Below, in pieces: positions 53,398 through 61,951 of a stretch of 64,000 bases of DNA. The notes under the pieces were generated by a model. The model saw nothing but the letters and a program-made list of their open reading frames with translations. It made no database searches and was not told where the DNA came from. Position numbers and translations under genes: made by a program. Each line of letters begins with the position of its first letter. Position 1 is the first letter of the stretch. The stretch is from Streptomyces sp. NBS 14/10 (GTDB lineage: Bacteria > Actinomycetota > Actinomycetes > Streptomycetales > Streptomycetaceae), in the NCBI RefSeq assembly GCF_002224125.1, contig NZ_NCSM01000009.1:75470-139469 (forward strand). Direction: 5' to 3'.

Positions 53398-53420
53398 CTG
53401 GTTCATCAACGAAACTTTCC
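53398..53420 (+). repeat. 23-bp piece of the GH3 gene
   Basis: These 23 bases are identical to 24851-24873, which encode WFINETF inside the second GH3 gene. They sit between a GH3-type promoter and the CE2 gene and look like a surviving scrap of a deleted GH3 copy. Confidence 0.75.
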
Positions 53421-53458
53421 AGTCCGGCGTAGCGGGTCATTCAGTGAAGGAGGCACGG

Positions 53459-54622
53459 ATGAAGGGCATGCATATGACATTCAGTGTGTCGTGGCGGAGA
53501 GGCGTGACGCGAACGACGGTGCTCACCGTGGTGACCGCCCTTTGGCTGGCGCTCCTGGCCGGATTGGGCGCCGCCGACACGGCGCACGGCACCAACCAGC
53601 AGTGGCAACTGGTCCCCGCGACGGGAGTGCTGGCGCAGGTGCACACCGCCGGGCGGGTGAAGGACGCCGGAAACACGGTGCAGTACAGCTGGCCCGGCGT
53701 GTACTTCGAGGGCACCGTCAGAGGCACCGGCGTGGGCATCGTGCTCAACGACTCGGCCGCCGACTACGACGTCCAGGTCGACGGAGCCACCGTCGCCACG
53801 CTTGTCACGCCCGGCCGGACCACGCACTGGATCAACGGCCTGCAGGACCGCGCGCACACGGTCCGGCTCGTCAAGCGCAACGACAGCCCAGGGGACACCA
53901 GCACGTTCGGAGGCTTCGTCGCCGCGCCCGGCGGTGCCGTGCTGAGCAAACCGACGGCCCGCAACCGCCAGATCGAGTTCATCGGGGACTCCCTCACGGT
54001 GGGCTACGGCAACCTCTCGACCTCGCGCGACTGCCCCGGGGACCAGGTCAGGCGGACCACCAACGCCGATGTGAGCTACGGCGCCCTCACCGCCCGGAAA
54101 CTGAACGCCGACTACCAGATCAACGGCTATTCGGGCCTCGGTATGGTGCGCAACTACAACGGCGGCTCTCCGGACGTCACCTACCGGACCTTCTACGACC
54201 GTGCCCTGCTGAACGTGTCCGGCGACGTCTGGCAGAACCCGGGCACCTGGCACCCTCAGCTGGTGGTGGTCAACCTCGGCACCAACGACTTCTCGACCGC
54301 CATCAACCCCGGTGAGCCGTGGACGCCCGACAGCCTCGCGGCCGCCTACCGCACCGCCTACGGCGACTTCCTCCAGAAGCTGCGGACGCGCTACGGGGCC
54401 ACGACCACCATCGTGGCCGTCGGCGCCGGCCAGTTCGCCGGCCATGTCCAGCAGGTGGTCAAGGCACGCAACGACGCCGGTGACAGCCGGGTACGCTCCT
54501 GGTTCCTCGACGACTCGGGGCTGGACTTCCTGGGCTGTGACTGGCACTACTCGGCGCACGACGACCGACTCATCTCCGACCGGCTCACGTCGTTCATCAC
54601 CGGTCTGCCGATGGGCTGGTGA
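53459..54622 (+). CDS. Secreted SGNH esterase, CE2-like
   Basis: The ATG at 53459 follows a perfect AAGGAGG. The 387-residue protein has a signal peptide or anchor (TVLTVVTALWLALLAGLG), an N-terminal jelly-roll (AQVHTAGRVKDAGNTVQYSW) and an SGNH domain with GDSLTVGYGN (Ser near residue 177), NLGTNDFS and DWHYSAHDD containing the His. This two-domain layout is that of CE2 acetyl esterases acting on xylan or glucomannan. It is downstream of the operator at 53330, which places it in the main regulon. Confidence 0.86.
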   Translation: MKGMHMTFSVSWRRGVTRTTVLTVVTALWLALLAGLGAADTAHGTNQQWQLVPATGVLAQVHTAGRVKDAGNTVQYSWPGVYFEGTVRGTGVGIVLNDSAADYDVQVDGATVATLVTPGRTTHWINGLQDRAHTVRLVKRNDSPGDTSTFGGFVAAPGGAVLSKPTARNRQIEFIGDSLTVGYGNLSTSRDCPGDQVRRTTNADVSYGALTARKLNADYQINGYSGLGMVRNYNGGSPDVTYRTFYDRALLNVSGDVWQNPGTWHPQLVVVNLGTNDFSTAINPGEPWTPDSLAAAYRTAYGDFLQKLRTRYGATTTIVAVGAGQFAGHVQQVVKARNDAGDSRVRSWFLDDSGLDFLGCDWHYSAHDDRLISDRLTSFITGLPMGW

Positions 54623-54725
54623 CGGCACCGACCACCCAAGAGCGCCCTTGCACTGGTGTCGTAGCACGGCGCTTTTCCGCATACGCGCAGGCACGCAGCT
54701 CTTGACGGCAGGGCGGCCGACCGCC

Positions 54726-54741
54726 TTGACTACGTAGTCAA
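54726..54741. promoter_or_regulatory. Palindrome, possible LacI operator
   Basis: TTGACTACGTAGTCAA is a perfect 16-bp palindrome with central CG, 64 bp before the LacI gene at 54805. Its left half also reads TTGAC as a -35 box. It differs from both other operator types and may be the site of this regulator. Confidence 0.6.
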
Positions 54742-54804
54742 ACGAGGTTTGCGCAGCCATTCCGGACGGCGACCAACCCATGTTCCACTCCGTGAGGGAG
54801 GATC

Positions 54805-55845
54805 ATGCCCGACGGTTCCACCCCGCTCCGGTCCGCGTCCGGTGCGGGGCCGCGGCCCCGCACCGGACGCGGACCGGGCATGCACGACGTGGCGAGGGCC
54901 GCGGGGGTGTCCCAGAAGACGGTCTCGCGTGTGGTCAACGGCGAGCCGCACGTCAGCGACGATGTCCGGGCGCGCGTGCAGCAAGCGATCGATGCGCTCG
55001 GATACCGGCCCAACACCGCCGCCCGCGCGCTCATTCGGGGACGCTACGGGCGGCTGGGCGTGGTGTCGGTCGGCGTCGAACTGTACGGGCCCGCCGCGCA
55101 ACTCGTCGCCCTCCAGCGGGCGGCGCGCTCCCGCGGCTACGCGGTGGCGTCGGAAGGCGTTCCGGACAGCCTGCCCGACGGGCAGGCGGAGGCGATCGAC
55201 TCCTTGCTCGCCCAGGGCGTCGACGGCATCGTGGTGCTCAACCCGGTCGGCGACGGCGCGCCGATCCACGAGATGGGCGATGTACCGGTGGTCAGCCTGG
55301 CCCTGGCCCGCGAGGACGGGGTCGCGCCCGCCCGTGCGGTGACCGAGCACCTGCTGGCTCTGGGCCATCACACCGTGTGGCACCTGCCCGGACCGCAGGA
55401 CTGGTGGTCCGCCCGCGACCGGCTCCTGGGCTGGCGGGAGGCCCTGGCCGGGGCGGGTGTGCCGGAGCCGCCGCTGCCCAAAGCCGGCGACTGGACCGCC
55501 GCCTCGGGCTACGCGGCCGGGCTCGAACTGGCCCGCGTACGAGGGCTCACCGCGGTGTTCGCCGCCAACGACGACATGGCCATCGGCGCGATGCGGGCCT
55601 TCGCGGAGGCGGGCCTGGGCGTGCCGGGGCAGGTGAGCGTCATGGGATACGACGACATCCCGCTATCGGCATACGTCACCCCGCAGTTGAGCACCGTAAG
55701 ACAGGATTTCGCGGCTGTCGCCGAGCGGGCGGTCGATCTGCTGCTCACCCGGGTCGAGCACCATCCGGACCCCCCGGCCCTCGCCCGCATCCCGGTCGAG
55801 CTGGTCCTCAGGGAATCCACCGCGCGGCCGCGGGCCCGGCACTGA
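54805..55845 (+). CDS. LacI-family regulator upstream of GH42
   Basis: The ATG at 54805 follows GGGAGG. The 346-residue protein has a Gly/Arg/Pro-rich leader of 25 residues, then the helix-turn-helix MHDVARAAGVSQKTVSRVVN, and the sugar-binding core (GDVPVVSLALAREDG, AVFAANDDMAIGAMRAFAEA). It lies 41 bp before GH42 and on the same strand, so it likely controls that gene, possibly through the palindrome at 54726. Confidence 0.92.
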   Translation: MPDGSTPLRSASGAGPRPRTGRGPGMHDVARAAGVSQKTVSRVVNGEPHVSDDVRARVQQAIDALGYRPNTAARALIRGRYGRLGVVSVGVELYGPAAQLVALQRAARSRGYAVASEGVPDSLPDGQAEAIDSLLAQGVDGIVVLNPVGDGAPIHEMGDVPVVSLALAREDGVAPARAVTEHLLALGHHTVWHLPGPQDWWSARDRLLGWREALAGAGVPEPPLPKAGDWTAASGYAAGLELARVRGLTAVFAANDDMAIGAMRAFAEAGLGVPGQVSVMGYDDIPLSAYVTPQLSTVRQDFAAVAERAVDLLLTRVEHHPDPPALARIPVELVLRESTARPRARH

Positions 55846-55886
55846 CGGCCCACCGGAAGGCGGGCGCTACAGAAGTGGAGCAACAC

Positions 55887-57989
55887 GTGTACGAGCCTGC
55901 CGAGCGGGTCCTTTTCGGCGCCGCTTACTACCACGAGTACCAGCCGCACGACCGGCTCAAGGAGGACCTGGACCTGATGGCCGAGGCCCGGTTCTCGGTG
56001 ATCCGGGTCGGGGAGTCCGTGTGGTCGACCTGGGAACCGGAGAACGGCCGGTTCGCGCTGGAGTGGCTGCGCCCGGTGCTGGACGGCGCGCACGCGCGTG
56101 GGATAGGAGTGATCATCGGCACTCCCACCTACGCGGTTCCACCGTGGCTTGCCAGGCAGTACCCCGAGATCGCGGGGGAGCGGCGCACCGGGGAGCGCAT
56201 CCCGTGGGGCCACCGGCAGGAGGTCGACTTCACCCACCCGGCGTTCCGCTTCCACGCCGAGCGAGTCATCCGCAAGATCGTGGAACACTACGCCGGCCAC
56301 CCCGCGGTCGTCGGCTTCCAGGTCGACAATGAGCCGGGCGTGGCGCTTCTGCACAACCACGGGGTCTTCCAGAGGTTCGTCGACGACCTGCGCCACCGCT
56401 ACCAGGATGTCGAGACGCTCAACCGGGAATGGGGCCTGGTGTACTGGTCGCACCGGCTCAGCGACTGGGCTGACCTGTGGCGCCCCGACGGCAACGCGCA
56501 GCCGCAGTACGACCTGGCCTGGCGGCGCTTCCAGGCCCGCCAGACCACCGAGTTCATCGCCTGGCAGGCCGGCCTCGTACGGGAGTACGCCAGGCCGGGG
56601 CAGTTCGTCACCACGTGCATCTCCTACGACCGGGTGGCCGCCGAGGACGCCGAACTGACGAAGGCGCTGGATGTCACCGCCGGGAACCCGTACTACGCCA
56701 TGCAGGACGGTCTGGCGCTGCCGGACCGGGACACCGCTCCCCAGGGGTGGGCGAGCCGCGGGACCTGGGCCCTGTACCAGAGCGCCGATCGGATGTACGC
56801 CTCCCGGCAGGAGCCGTTCCTGGTCACCGAGACCGACGCCCAGGCCATCGGCGGCCCCGAGATGAACTACCCGGCCTACGACGGCCAGTGGCGCCAGGCG
56901 GCGTGGGCATTGGTCTCCCGCGGCGCGTCCATGATCGAGTACTGGCACTGGCACACCCTGCACTTCGGCACCGAGACCTTCTGGGGCGGGATCCTCCCGC
57001 ACAGCGGCCGCCCGGGCCGCATCTACCGGGAACTGGCGCGGCTGGGAGAGGAGTTGGACGAGGCGGGTGGTCTCGTCGCGGGCCTGCGCCCGGACGCCGA
57101 CGCGGCCTTCCTCTTCGACCACCCCAGCATGTGGGCGCTGCAGCACCAGCCGCCACTTTCCACCCCCGACGGCAGTCCCGACACCGGCTCCTACGGGCGC
57201 CTGTTCGGCGCCTTCTACCGCGGCGCCTTCGACGCGGGACTGCAGGCACGCATCGTCCAGCCGGGCCAGCTGGAGACCGCCGACCTGCCGCCGCTGCTGG
57301 TCGCCTCCGGCTACTACATCGCCGAGGACCAGGTCCTGGACCGGCTGCTGGCGTACGCGCAAGCCGGCGGCCACCTCCTGCTCGGTCCGCGCACCGGCTA
57401 TGCCGACCACGAGGCCAGGGCGCGTTCCGACGTGCAGCCCGCACGCCTGGCCGCGGCGGCCGGCGTCGCTTACCAGGAGTTTTCCAACCTGGCGTCGGCG
57501 CTGCCGGTCACCGGTACGGACGCGATGCCGCTGCCGTCGGCCGCGCGCGCGACGGCCTGGGCCGACGCGCTGTCCCCCACCGAGGCCGAGGTACTGGCGG
57601 CTTACGAACACCCGCACTTCGCCCGGTGGCCCGCTGTGACCACCCACCGTTACGGAGCCGGGCGGATCACCTGCGTGGGTACCGTCCCGGACCAGACCCT
57701 GGCCCGCGCGCTGTTCCAGTGGGCCGCCACCGGCACGGACCCGTGGCGCCCCGGCCACCCGTCGATCACCTCCACCGGGGCCACCGCCAGGGACGGCAGC
57801 CGGCTGCGCTTCGTGCACAACTGGTCATGGGACCAGGCCGCCCTCCCGCTGCCGAGCCCGGTCCGCGACGTCCTCACCGGCCGGCGGTACGCGGCCGGCG
57901 AGACCTTGCGTCTGGGCCCGTGGGACGTGCGGGTGTGTGTCGAGGAAGCCGCGCCGCCGGCCGACCCGGGCGCCGACGCGATCGCGTAG
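55887..57989 (+). CDS. Beta-galactosidase, GH42
   Basis: I choose the GTG at 55887, preceded by GGAG six bases upstream; an earlier GTG at 55875 is open but lacks a site. The protein has about 700 residues and starts MYEPAERVLFGAAYYHEYQP. The acid/base lies in GFQVDNEPGV (about residue 148) and the nucleophile in FLVTETDAQAIGG (about 313), followed by the trimerisation and C-terminal domains. There is no signal peptide. It is a different subtype from the DYNPEQW group. The substrate may be another galactoside such as arabinogalactan oligosaccharides. Confidence 0.9.
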   Translation: MYEPAERVLFGAAYYHEYQPHDRLKEDLDLMAEARFSVIRVGESVWSTWEPENGRFALEWLRPVLDGAHARGIGVIIGTPTYAVPPWLARQYPEIAGERRTGERIPWGHRQEVDFTHPAFRFHAERVIRKIVEHYAGHPAVVGFQVDNEPGVALLHNHGVFQRFVDDLRHRYQDVETLNREWGLVYWSHRLSDWADLWRPDGNAQPQYDLAWRRFQARQTTEFIAWQAGLVREYARPGQFVTTCISYDRVAAEDAELTKALDVTAGNPYYAMQDGLALPDRDTAPQGWASRGTWALYQSADRMYASRQEPFLVTETDAQAIGGPEMNYPAYDGQWRQAAWALVSRGASMIEYWHWHTLHFGTETFWGGILPHSGRPGRIYRELARLGEELDEAGGLVAGLRPDADAAFLFDHPSMWALQHQPPLSTPDGSPDTGSYGRLFGAFYRGAFDAGLQARIVQPGQLETADLPPLLVASGYYIAEDQVLDRLLAYAQAGGHLLLGPRTGYADHEARARSDVQPARLAAAAGVAYQEFSNLASALPVTGTDAMPLPSAARATAWADALSPTEAEVLAAYEHPHFARWPAVTTHRYGAGRITCVGTVPDQTLARALFQWAATGTDPWRPGHPSITSTGATARDGSRLRFVHNWSWDQAALPLPSPVRDVLTGRRYAAGETLRLGPWDVRVCVEEAAPPADPGADAIA

Positions 57990-58000
57990 CCGGAGTGGCA

Positions 58001-58047
58001 GGGCCCCGGCGCTGTCGAGGCGCTCGCGTGTTCGCCGGCCGGGGCCC
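58001..58047. terminator. Terminator hairpin between GH42 and the PETase-like gene
   Basis: GGGCCCCGGC (58001-58010) pairs perfectly with 58038-58047 across a 27-base loop between two convergent genes. Confidence 0.6.
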
Positions 58048-58068
58048 GTTCTGTCCAAGCCGAATCGC

Positions 58069-58989
58069 CTACGTCAGGGCCGCTTGCCAGGAGGTGCCGC
58101 CGCTGGTGGCGTCGGATCGCAGGCGGTCGCGAGCGGCGGTGTCGCCGTACAGGCTCCAGCGGAACCAGTCCAGGAAGGTGTTCTTCGTCTGGGCGTAGTA
58201 CCGGTAGTCCGGGACCAGGTACTGGCCGTGGTCCGCCCCGACGTGGGTGAGGAACGCTTTGGGCGACGGGAGTTCCGCGTACGCGGCGCGCGCCGAGTTG
58301 TAGTCGCAGGTCGGGTCGTGGTCACCGTGGATGAACAGCACGTTGGCGTGGAGGCCGGCCGGGTTGCCCATGTCCACGCAGGCGACCGGAACGGCGGCGA
58401 CGATGCGGTTGTCCGGCCAGGCGGTGAGCAGGCCGTGGGTGGTCATACCGCCCATCGAGTGGCCGGACACGCCGACACCGGCTCGGGTGTCGATGTGCCC
58501 GGCGAACGGATCGCCCGTGGTGTTGTTCAGCGCCAGTGTCCGGGTGAGGACCTCGGAGACGTCCTTCGACCAATTGCCGTTGTAGACGCTGCCGATGTTG
58601 GTGTTGTCGGAGAACGAGGGAGCGGGGCAGATGAAGCCCGCGGAAGCCAGGTCGTGGGTCTGCGAGGAATAGCAGTCGGAGTTGCACCCCATGCCGTGGC
58701 TCCATTCGGCGATGGGGAAGGTGCCGCCTGCGATGGGCGCGTTCGGGATGGGGTTGCCGCCCGCGGTGCCGGAGGCCGGATAGAAGATCTTCGTGGTCAG
58801 TTGGCGGTTGCCGCGGAACCAGTTGAACTGGCGGACGCCGATGGCGAACTGCGCGGTGGGCGCCTGCCGCGGTGAGGACATCCGTGGTGTCAGGGTGCCG
58901 GCGGCCGCGCTGCTGCCGAGCAGGGACATGCCCACGCCCGTCGCCGCTGCCGCGCCGAGGCCCAGTAAGGTGCGCCGTTGCACTGACAT
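58069..58989 (-). CDS. Secreted PETase/cutinase-like alpha/beta hydrolase
   Basis: I choose the ATG at 58989, preceded by AAGGAG. The 306-residue protein has a Tat signal (QRRTLLGLGAAAATGVG) and an alpha/beta hydrolase fold: AEWSHGMGCN, nucleophile elbow VSGHSMGGMT (Ser near residue 177), Asp in IHGDHDPTCD and His in GADHGQYLVP. The layout fits the polyesterase-lipase-cutinase and dienelactone-hydrolase-like group (with bacterial PET hydrolases). In this hemicellulose cluster it may deacylate cutin, suberin or acylated polysaccharides. The actual substrate is unknown. Confidence 0.82.
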   Translation of the reverse strand: MSVQRRTLLGLGAAAATGVGMSLLGSSAAAGTLTPRMSSPRQAPTAQFAIGVRQFNWFRGNRQLTTKIFYPASGTAGGNPIPNAPIAGGTFPIAEWSHGMGCNSDCYSSQTHDLASAGFICPAPSFSDNTNIGSVYNGNWSKDVSEVLTRTLALNNTTGDPFAGHIDTRAGVGVSGHSMGGMTTHGLLTAWPDNRIVAAVPVACVDMGNPAGLHANVLFIHGDHDPTCDYNSARAAYAELPSPKAFLTHVGADHGQYLVPDYRYYAQTKNTFLDWFRWSLYGDTAARDRLRSDATSGGTSWQAALT

Positions 58990-59083
58990 TGATGACTCCT
59001 TGTTGTGGGGGTGAGGCGGGCCACACAGACGCGGTGCATCAGTGTGGTGGGTCCCGCAGTAGTTGCTCATGGCGTCGGGACGC

Positions 59084-60151
59084 TCAGCAGCTGTCGTTGG
59101 TCTGGGTGAGCAGGCCCAGGCGATAGGGGAGCTGGGAGTAGTCGCCGCTCGACGAGGGATCCCTGCCCTGGTAGAGGAACTGCAGACGGCACCCGTTGAT
59201 GGTCATGGTCTGGTCGTTGCCGGTGCGGATCAGCTCTCCGTGGCTGATGTCCTTGGTCCAGGCGCCGGAGGGGAAGGTCACGTTGTTGGCACGGGCGAAG
59301 GGATTGGATTCGCCGGCCGCGAGAGGCTGCCACTGGCCGTTGAGGCCGCCCGCGGTGAAGGAGCGGTAGTAGCGGTTTCCGTCGCTGCCGATGGCTTCCA
59401 TCATCAGCAGGTAGGTGTTGGTGCCCTGTACGCGGTAGACGGCTTCGCCCTCGAACAGCGCGAACTGCGAGTCCTGCAGGACGACCTTGTTGTTGCCGAA
59501 GCCGTTCGGGAAGTTGCCGACGGTGGTCTCCGACCGGTACAGCTTGCCGTCGTCGCCCGAGGAGAACAGGTAGCACATACTGCTGTCGCAGATGACCCAG
59601 TAGTCGAGCGCACCGCCGAAGTTGCTGGTCTGGAAGTCTTTGGGTGCGGACCAACTCCACGGGTTGCCGGGGTCGTTGCTGGTGGAGTACGAGGGGCGGC
59701 CGGTCTGGTAGACGAGGTACCACTGGTTCTTCGGCGCGAAGTAGAACACCTGCGGCGCGGCGCGGTAGCCGGTGCCGATATTGGGGTTGGTGTCCAGGTA
59801 GGTGAGCGGCGCCGAGGAAGCCTGCGACCAGTCGGAGAAGCTCGTGTAGGCCATACTCCAGCCACGCGCTGTGTTCGCGGTCGTCATGAAGACGTGCCAC
59901 TTGCCGTTCGCGTACACCACCGACGGGTCCTTGACCGCGACGACGTTATGGCTCGCGTCGGGCTTGGGGGTGATCAACTGGCCGCTGGAGGACCACTGGA
60001 AGCTGTTGGGCAGCGTCTGAATGTCGGCTGCGGCGGTCGGCGATGCGGGGGCGGCCCCGGCAGGAGAGGCGAACAGCGCCATCGCCGGCCCGAGCAGCAG
60101 AGTTACGGCAGCGCGAAGGTATCGCGAGCGCGGTCGGCGTCCTGGATGCAT
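59084..60151 (-). CDS. Secreted alpha-L-arabinofuranosidase, GH62
   Basis: I choose the ATG at 60151 (MHPGRRPRSRYLRAAVTL), with GGAG six bases upstream; the frame is open further but lacks a site. A signal peptide ends near residue 33. The GH62 propeller has the base Asp in VVAVKDPSVVY, a second Asp in ALDYWVICDSS and the acid Glu in LFEGEAVYRV. The C-terminus ends [12 protein letters not shown]. It would remove arabinose from arabinoxylan outside the cell. There is no binding module. A second GH62 starts beyond the right edge. Confidence 0.93.
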   Translation of the reverse strand: MHPGRRPRSRYLRAAVTLLLGPAMALFASPAGAAPASPTAAADIQTLPNSFQWSSSGQLITPKPDASHNVVAVKDPSVVYANGKWHVFMTTANTARGWSMAYTSFSDWSQASSAPLTYLDTNPNIGTGYRAAPQVFYFAPKNQWYLVYQTGRPSYSTSNDPGNPWSWSAPKDFQTSNFGGALDYWVICDSSMCYLFSSGDDGKLYRSETTVGNFPNGFGNNKVVLQDSQFALFEGEAVYRVQGTNTYLLMMEAIGSDGNRYYRSFTAGGLNGQWQPLAAGESNPFARANNVTFPSGAWTKDISHGELIRTGNDQTMTINGCRLQFLYQGRDPSSSGDYSQLPYRLGLLTQTNDSC

Positions 60152-60461
60152 GGGAAGCTCCATGGTCGGCCGGCGGCCCGTCACACGAATGTCGCGTGTG
60201 TTCTCGATAACCAGCACAGCGGCAACGCGTGGGGCCCTTACCGGTACGGATGGTGCGGGTGCTGCGCCACAGCATTCGGACGACAATCCCGCGGCGTGGC
60301 GGCGGCAGGGGAGGTCAGACATCACATGACGTCGACGAGTTCACCCCCGCAGGATCAACTCCGGTCGGCCCGGCGCCCACCATCCGGCTGCGCCACCTGC
60401 GCCTGGTGCGGTGACGTGCACCGGGTCGGGCTTGCCACGCGCCGGAATCGTGGGTCTGGAA
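60152..60461. other. 310-bp gap between GH62 and GH43
   Basis: No gene is visible. It contains the imperfect inverted repeat CACACGAATGTCGCGTGTG (60182-60200), which may be a regulatory site for GH62. No copy of the locus operator or CebR-like box is present. Confidence 0.5.
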
Positions 60462-61877
60462 CTAATCACTGGCGCCGGGGGTGAACTGCCACCAGTTCAC
60501 GTTGACCAGGTAGCCGCTGCCGCCGGTGAACCGCAGATAGAGGTCCTGGGTTCCCGTCGCCCCGCTGACCGGGCAGGACACCGTCGTCCAGGTTTGCCAG
60601 CCGCCGGTGTTCGGTACTGTGCACCGGGCCGCGACCGTCCCGTTCGGGCCGCCCAGTCGGACTTCGACGGTGCCGCCGCCGGTGGCTGAGGCCACGCGGG
60701 TGGTGAAGGAAGACGCGCCCGTGCCAAAGGCCACGCCCTTGACCTTGATGTAGTCGCCGTTCTCGAGCCATCCGAGGTTCATCCCGCCCTCACTCGACGG
60801 CTCGGTTTCGATCCCGGAGCCCCAGGCGATGGTCTCGGCCTCCTGGCGTACGTACGGGTTGAGCGTGCCGACCTGCGGCGCACCCGTGCCGGTCATGGTG
60901 ATGGTCGGGATCGTGCCGTCGGCGTTGTAGGAGAACTTCTCCACGGCGACCGAGCGGGTGTAGCCGCCGCCTCCCGGAAGGGCGCCGTTGTGGTAGAAGA
61001 AGTATGAGTTGCCCTTGAAGTCGATGACGCCCGGGTGGTTGGTGAAACTGCTGCCCTGTGTGGGCATGACCGTCCCGCGGTAGGTCCACGGCCCGGTCGG
61101 GCCGGGCGCCGTGGAGTAGGCGATGAACTCCGAGCAGCACTTGGCCGCGAACACCATGTAATACAGGCCTCCTCGCTTGTAGACCCAGGGCGCTTCCTCG
61201 AACAGCGTGGGCCGGTTGGGGTCGCCGGTGCGGGTGCCGAAGCCCGCGGTGGTGAGCGGGATTTTGGTCGGGCCCCCCGAGTACGAGGTCATGTCGGCGT
61301 TCAGCTTGACGTACCAGAGGTTCGGGTTGCCCCAGTACAGGTAGGCCTGGCCGTCGTCGTCGACGAAGACGGTGGGGTCGATCTCGCCGTTCTCCACCAG
61401 GGGGTGGCCGATGGCGTCATGGAACGGTCCGGTGGGGCTGTCCGCCACCGCCACGCCGATGGCCATCCGGCCGGTCGCCCGGTTCGTCACCGGCACGTAC
61501 CAGTAGAACTTGCCGTTGCGGTAGGTGGTCTGCCCTGCCCACGCGTTGGAGGACGCCCAGCTGAAGGTGGCCAGGTTCAGAGGCGAGCCGTGGTCGGTCC
61601 AGTTGACCATGTCGTCGGAGGACCACACCCGCCACTCCTTCATGGTGAAGTTGGTGGAGCCGTCCTCGTCGTGCCCGGTGTAGAGGTAGACCCGGCCGTT
61701 GTGGACCAGCGGGGCGGGGTCGGCGGTGTAGATGTGCTGCACGATCGGGTTGTCCGCCCTGGCCACCGTGGGCTGCAGCGCGGCGGGGACGACGGCGAAC
61801 GCCAGGACGAGGGCCACCACCCAGGCCACGGCTCGGCCGAGCCTCGCGTGGGGTGGTACGGGCCGGGCGGGGAGCAT
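60462..61877 (-). CDS. Secreted GH43 arabinofuranosidase/xylosidase with CBM6
   Basis: I choose the ATG at 61877 (MLPARPVPPHARLGRAVA), with GGAGG five bases upstream. The 471-residue protein has a signal peptide to about residue 41. The GH43 propeller shows Asp in IYTADPAPLV, Asp in EIDPTVFVDDD and the acid Glu in LFEEAPWVYK. A C-terminal CBM6 (RQEAETIAWGSGIETE to LVNVNWWQFTP) would bind xylan. By layout it matches arabinoxylan arabinofuranohydrolases. It lies between GH27 and GH62 on the same strand. Confidence 0.92.
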   Translation of the reverse strand: MLPARPVPPHARLGRAVAWVVALVLAFAVVPAALQPTVARADNPIVQHIYTADPAPLVHNGRVYLYTGHDEDGSTNFTMKEWRVWSSDDMVNWTDHGSPLNLATFSWASSNAWAGQTTYRNGKFYWYVPVTNRATGRMAIGVAVADSPTGPFHDAIGHPLVENGEIDPTVFVDDDGQAYLYWGNPNLWYVKLNADMTSYSGGPTKIPLTTAGFGTRTGDPNRPTLFEEAPWVYKRGGLYYMVFAAKCCSEFIAYSTAPGPTGPWTYRGTVMPTQGSSFTNHPGVIDFKGNSYFFYHNGALPGGGGYTRSVAVEKFSYNADGTIPTITMTGTGAPQVGTLNPYVRQEAETIAWGSGIETEPSSEGGMNLGWLENGDYIKVKGVAFGTGASSFTTRVASATGGGTVEVRLGGPNGTVAARCTVPNTGGWQTWTTVSCPVSGATGTQDLYLRFTGGSGYLVNVNWWQFTPGASD

Positions 61878-61951
61878 CGTGGCCTCCACGGGGGGCTGGT
61901 CGACGAGTGATGTTCGACGGCCGCGGGGGCGGACACCGCCGCGATCGGGCC

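Noticed and set aside
54780..57989. A 1069-codon frame that appears to join a regulator region with GH42
   Set aside because: The first part is out of frame with the LacI gene and is a shadow; GH42 starts at the GTG with a ribosome site at 55887.
58017..58031. TCGAGGCGCTCGCG as another copy of the locus operator
   Set aside because: It lacks the GAAGCGCTTC core and lies in a hairpin loop between convergent genes, not in a promoter.
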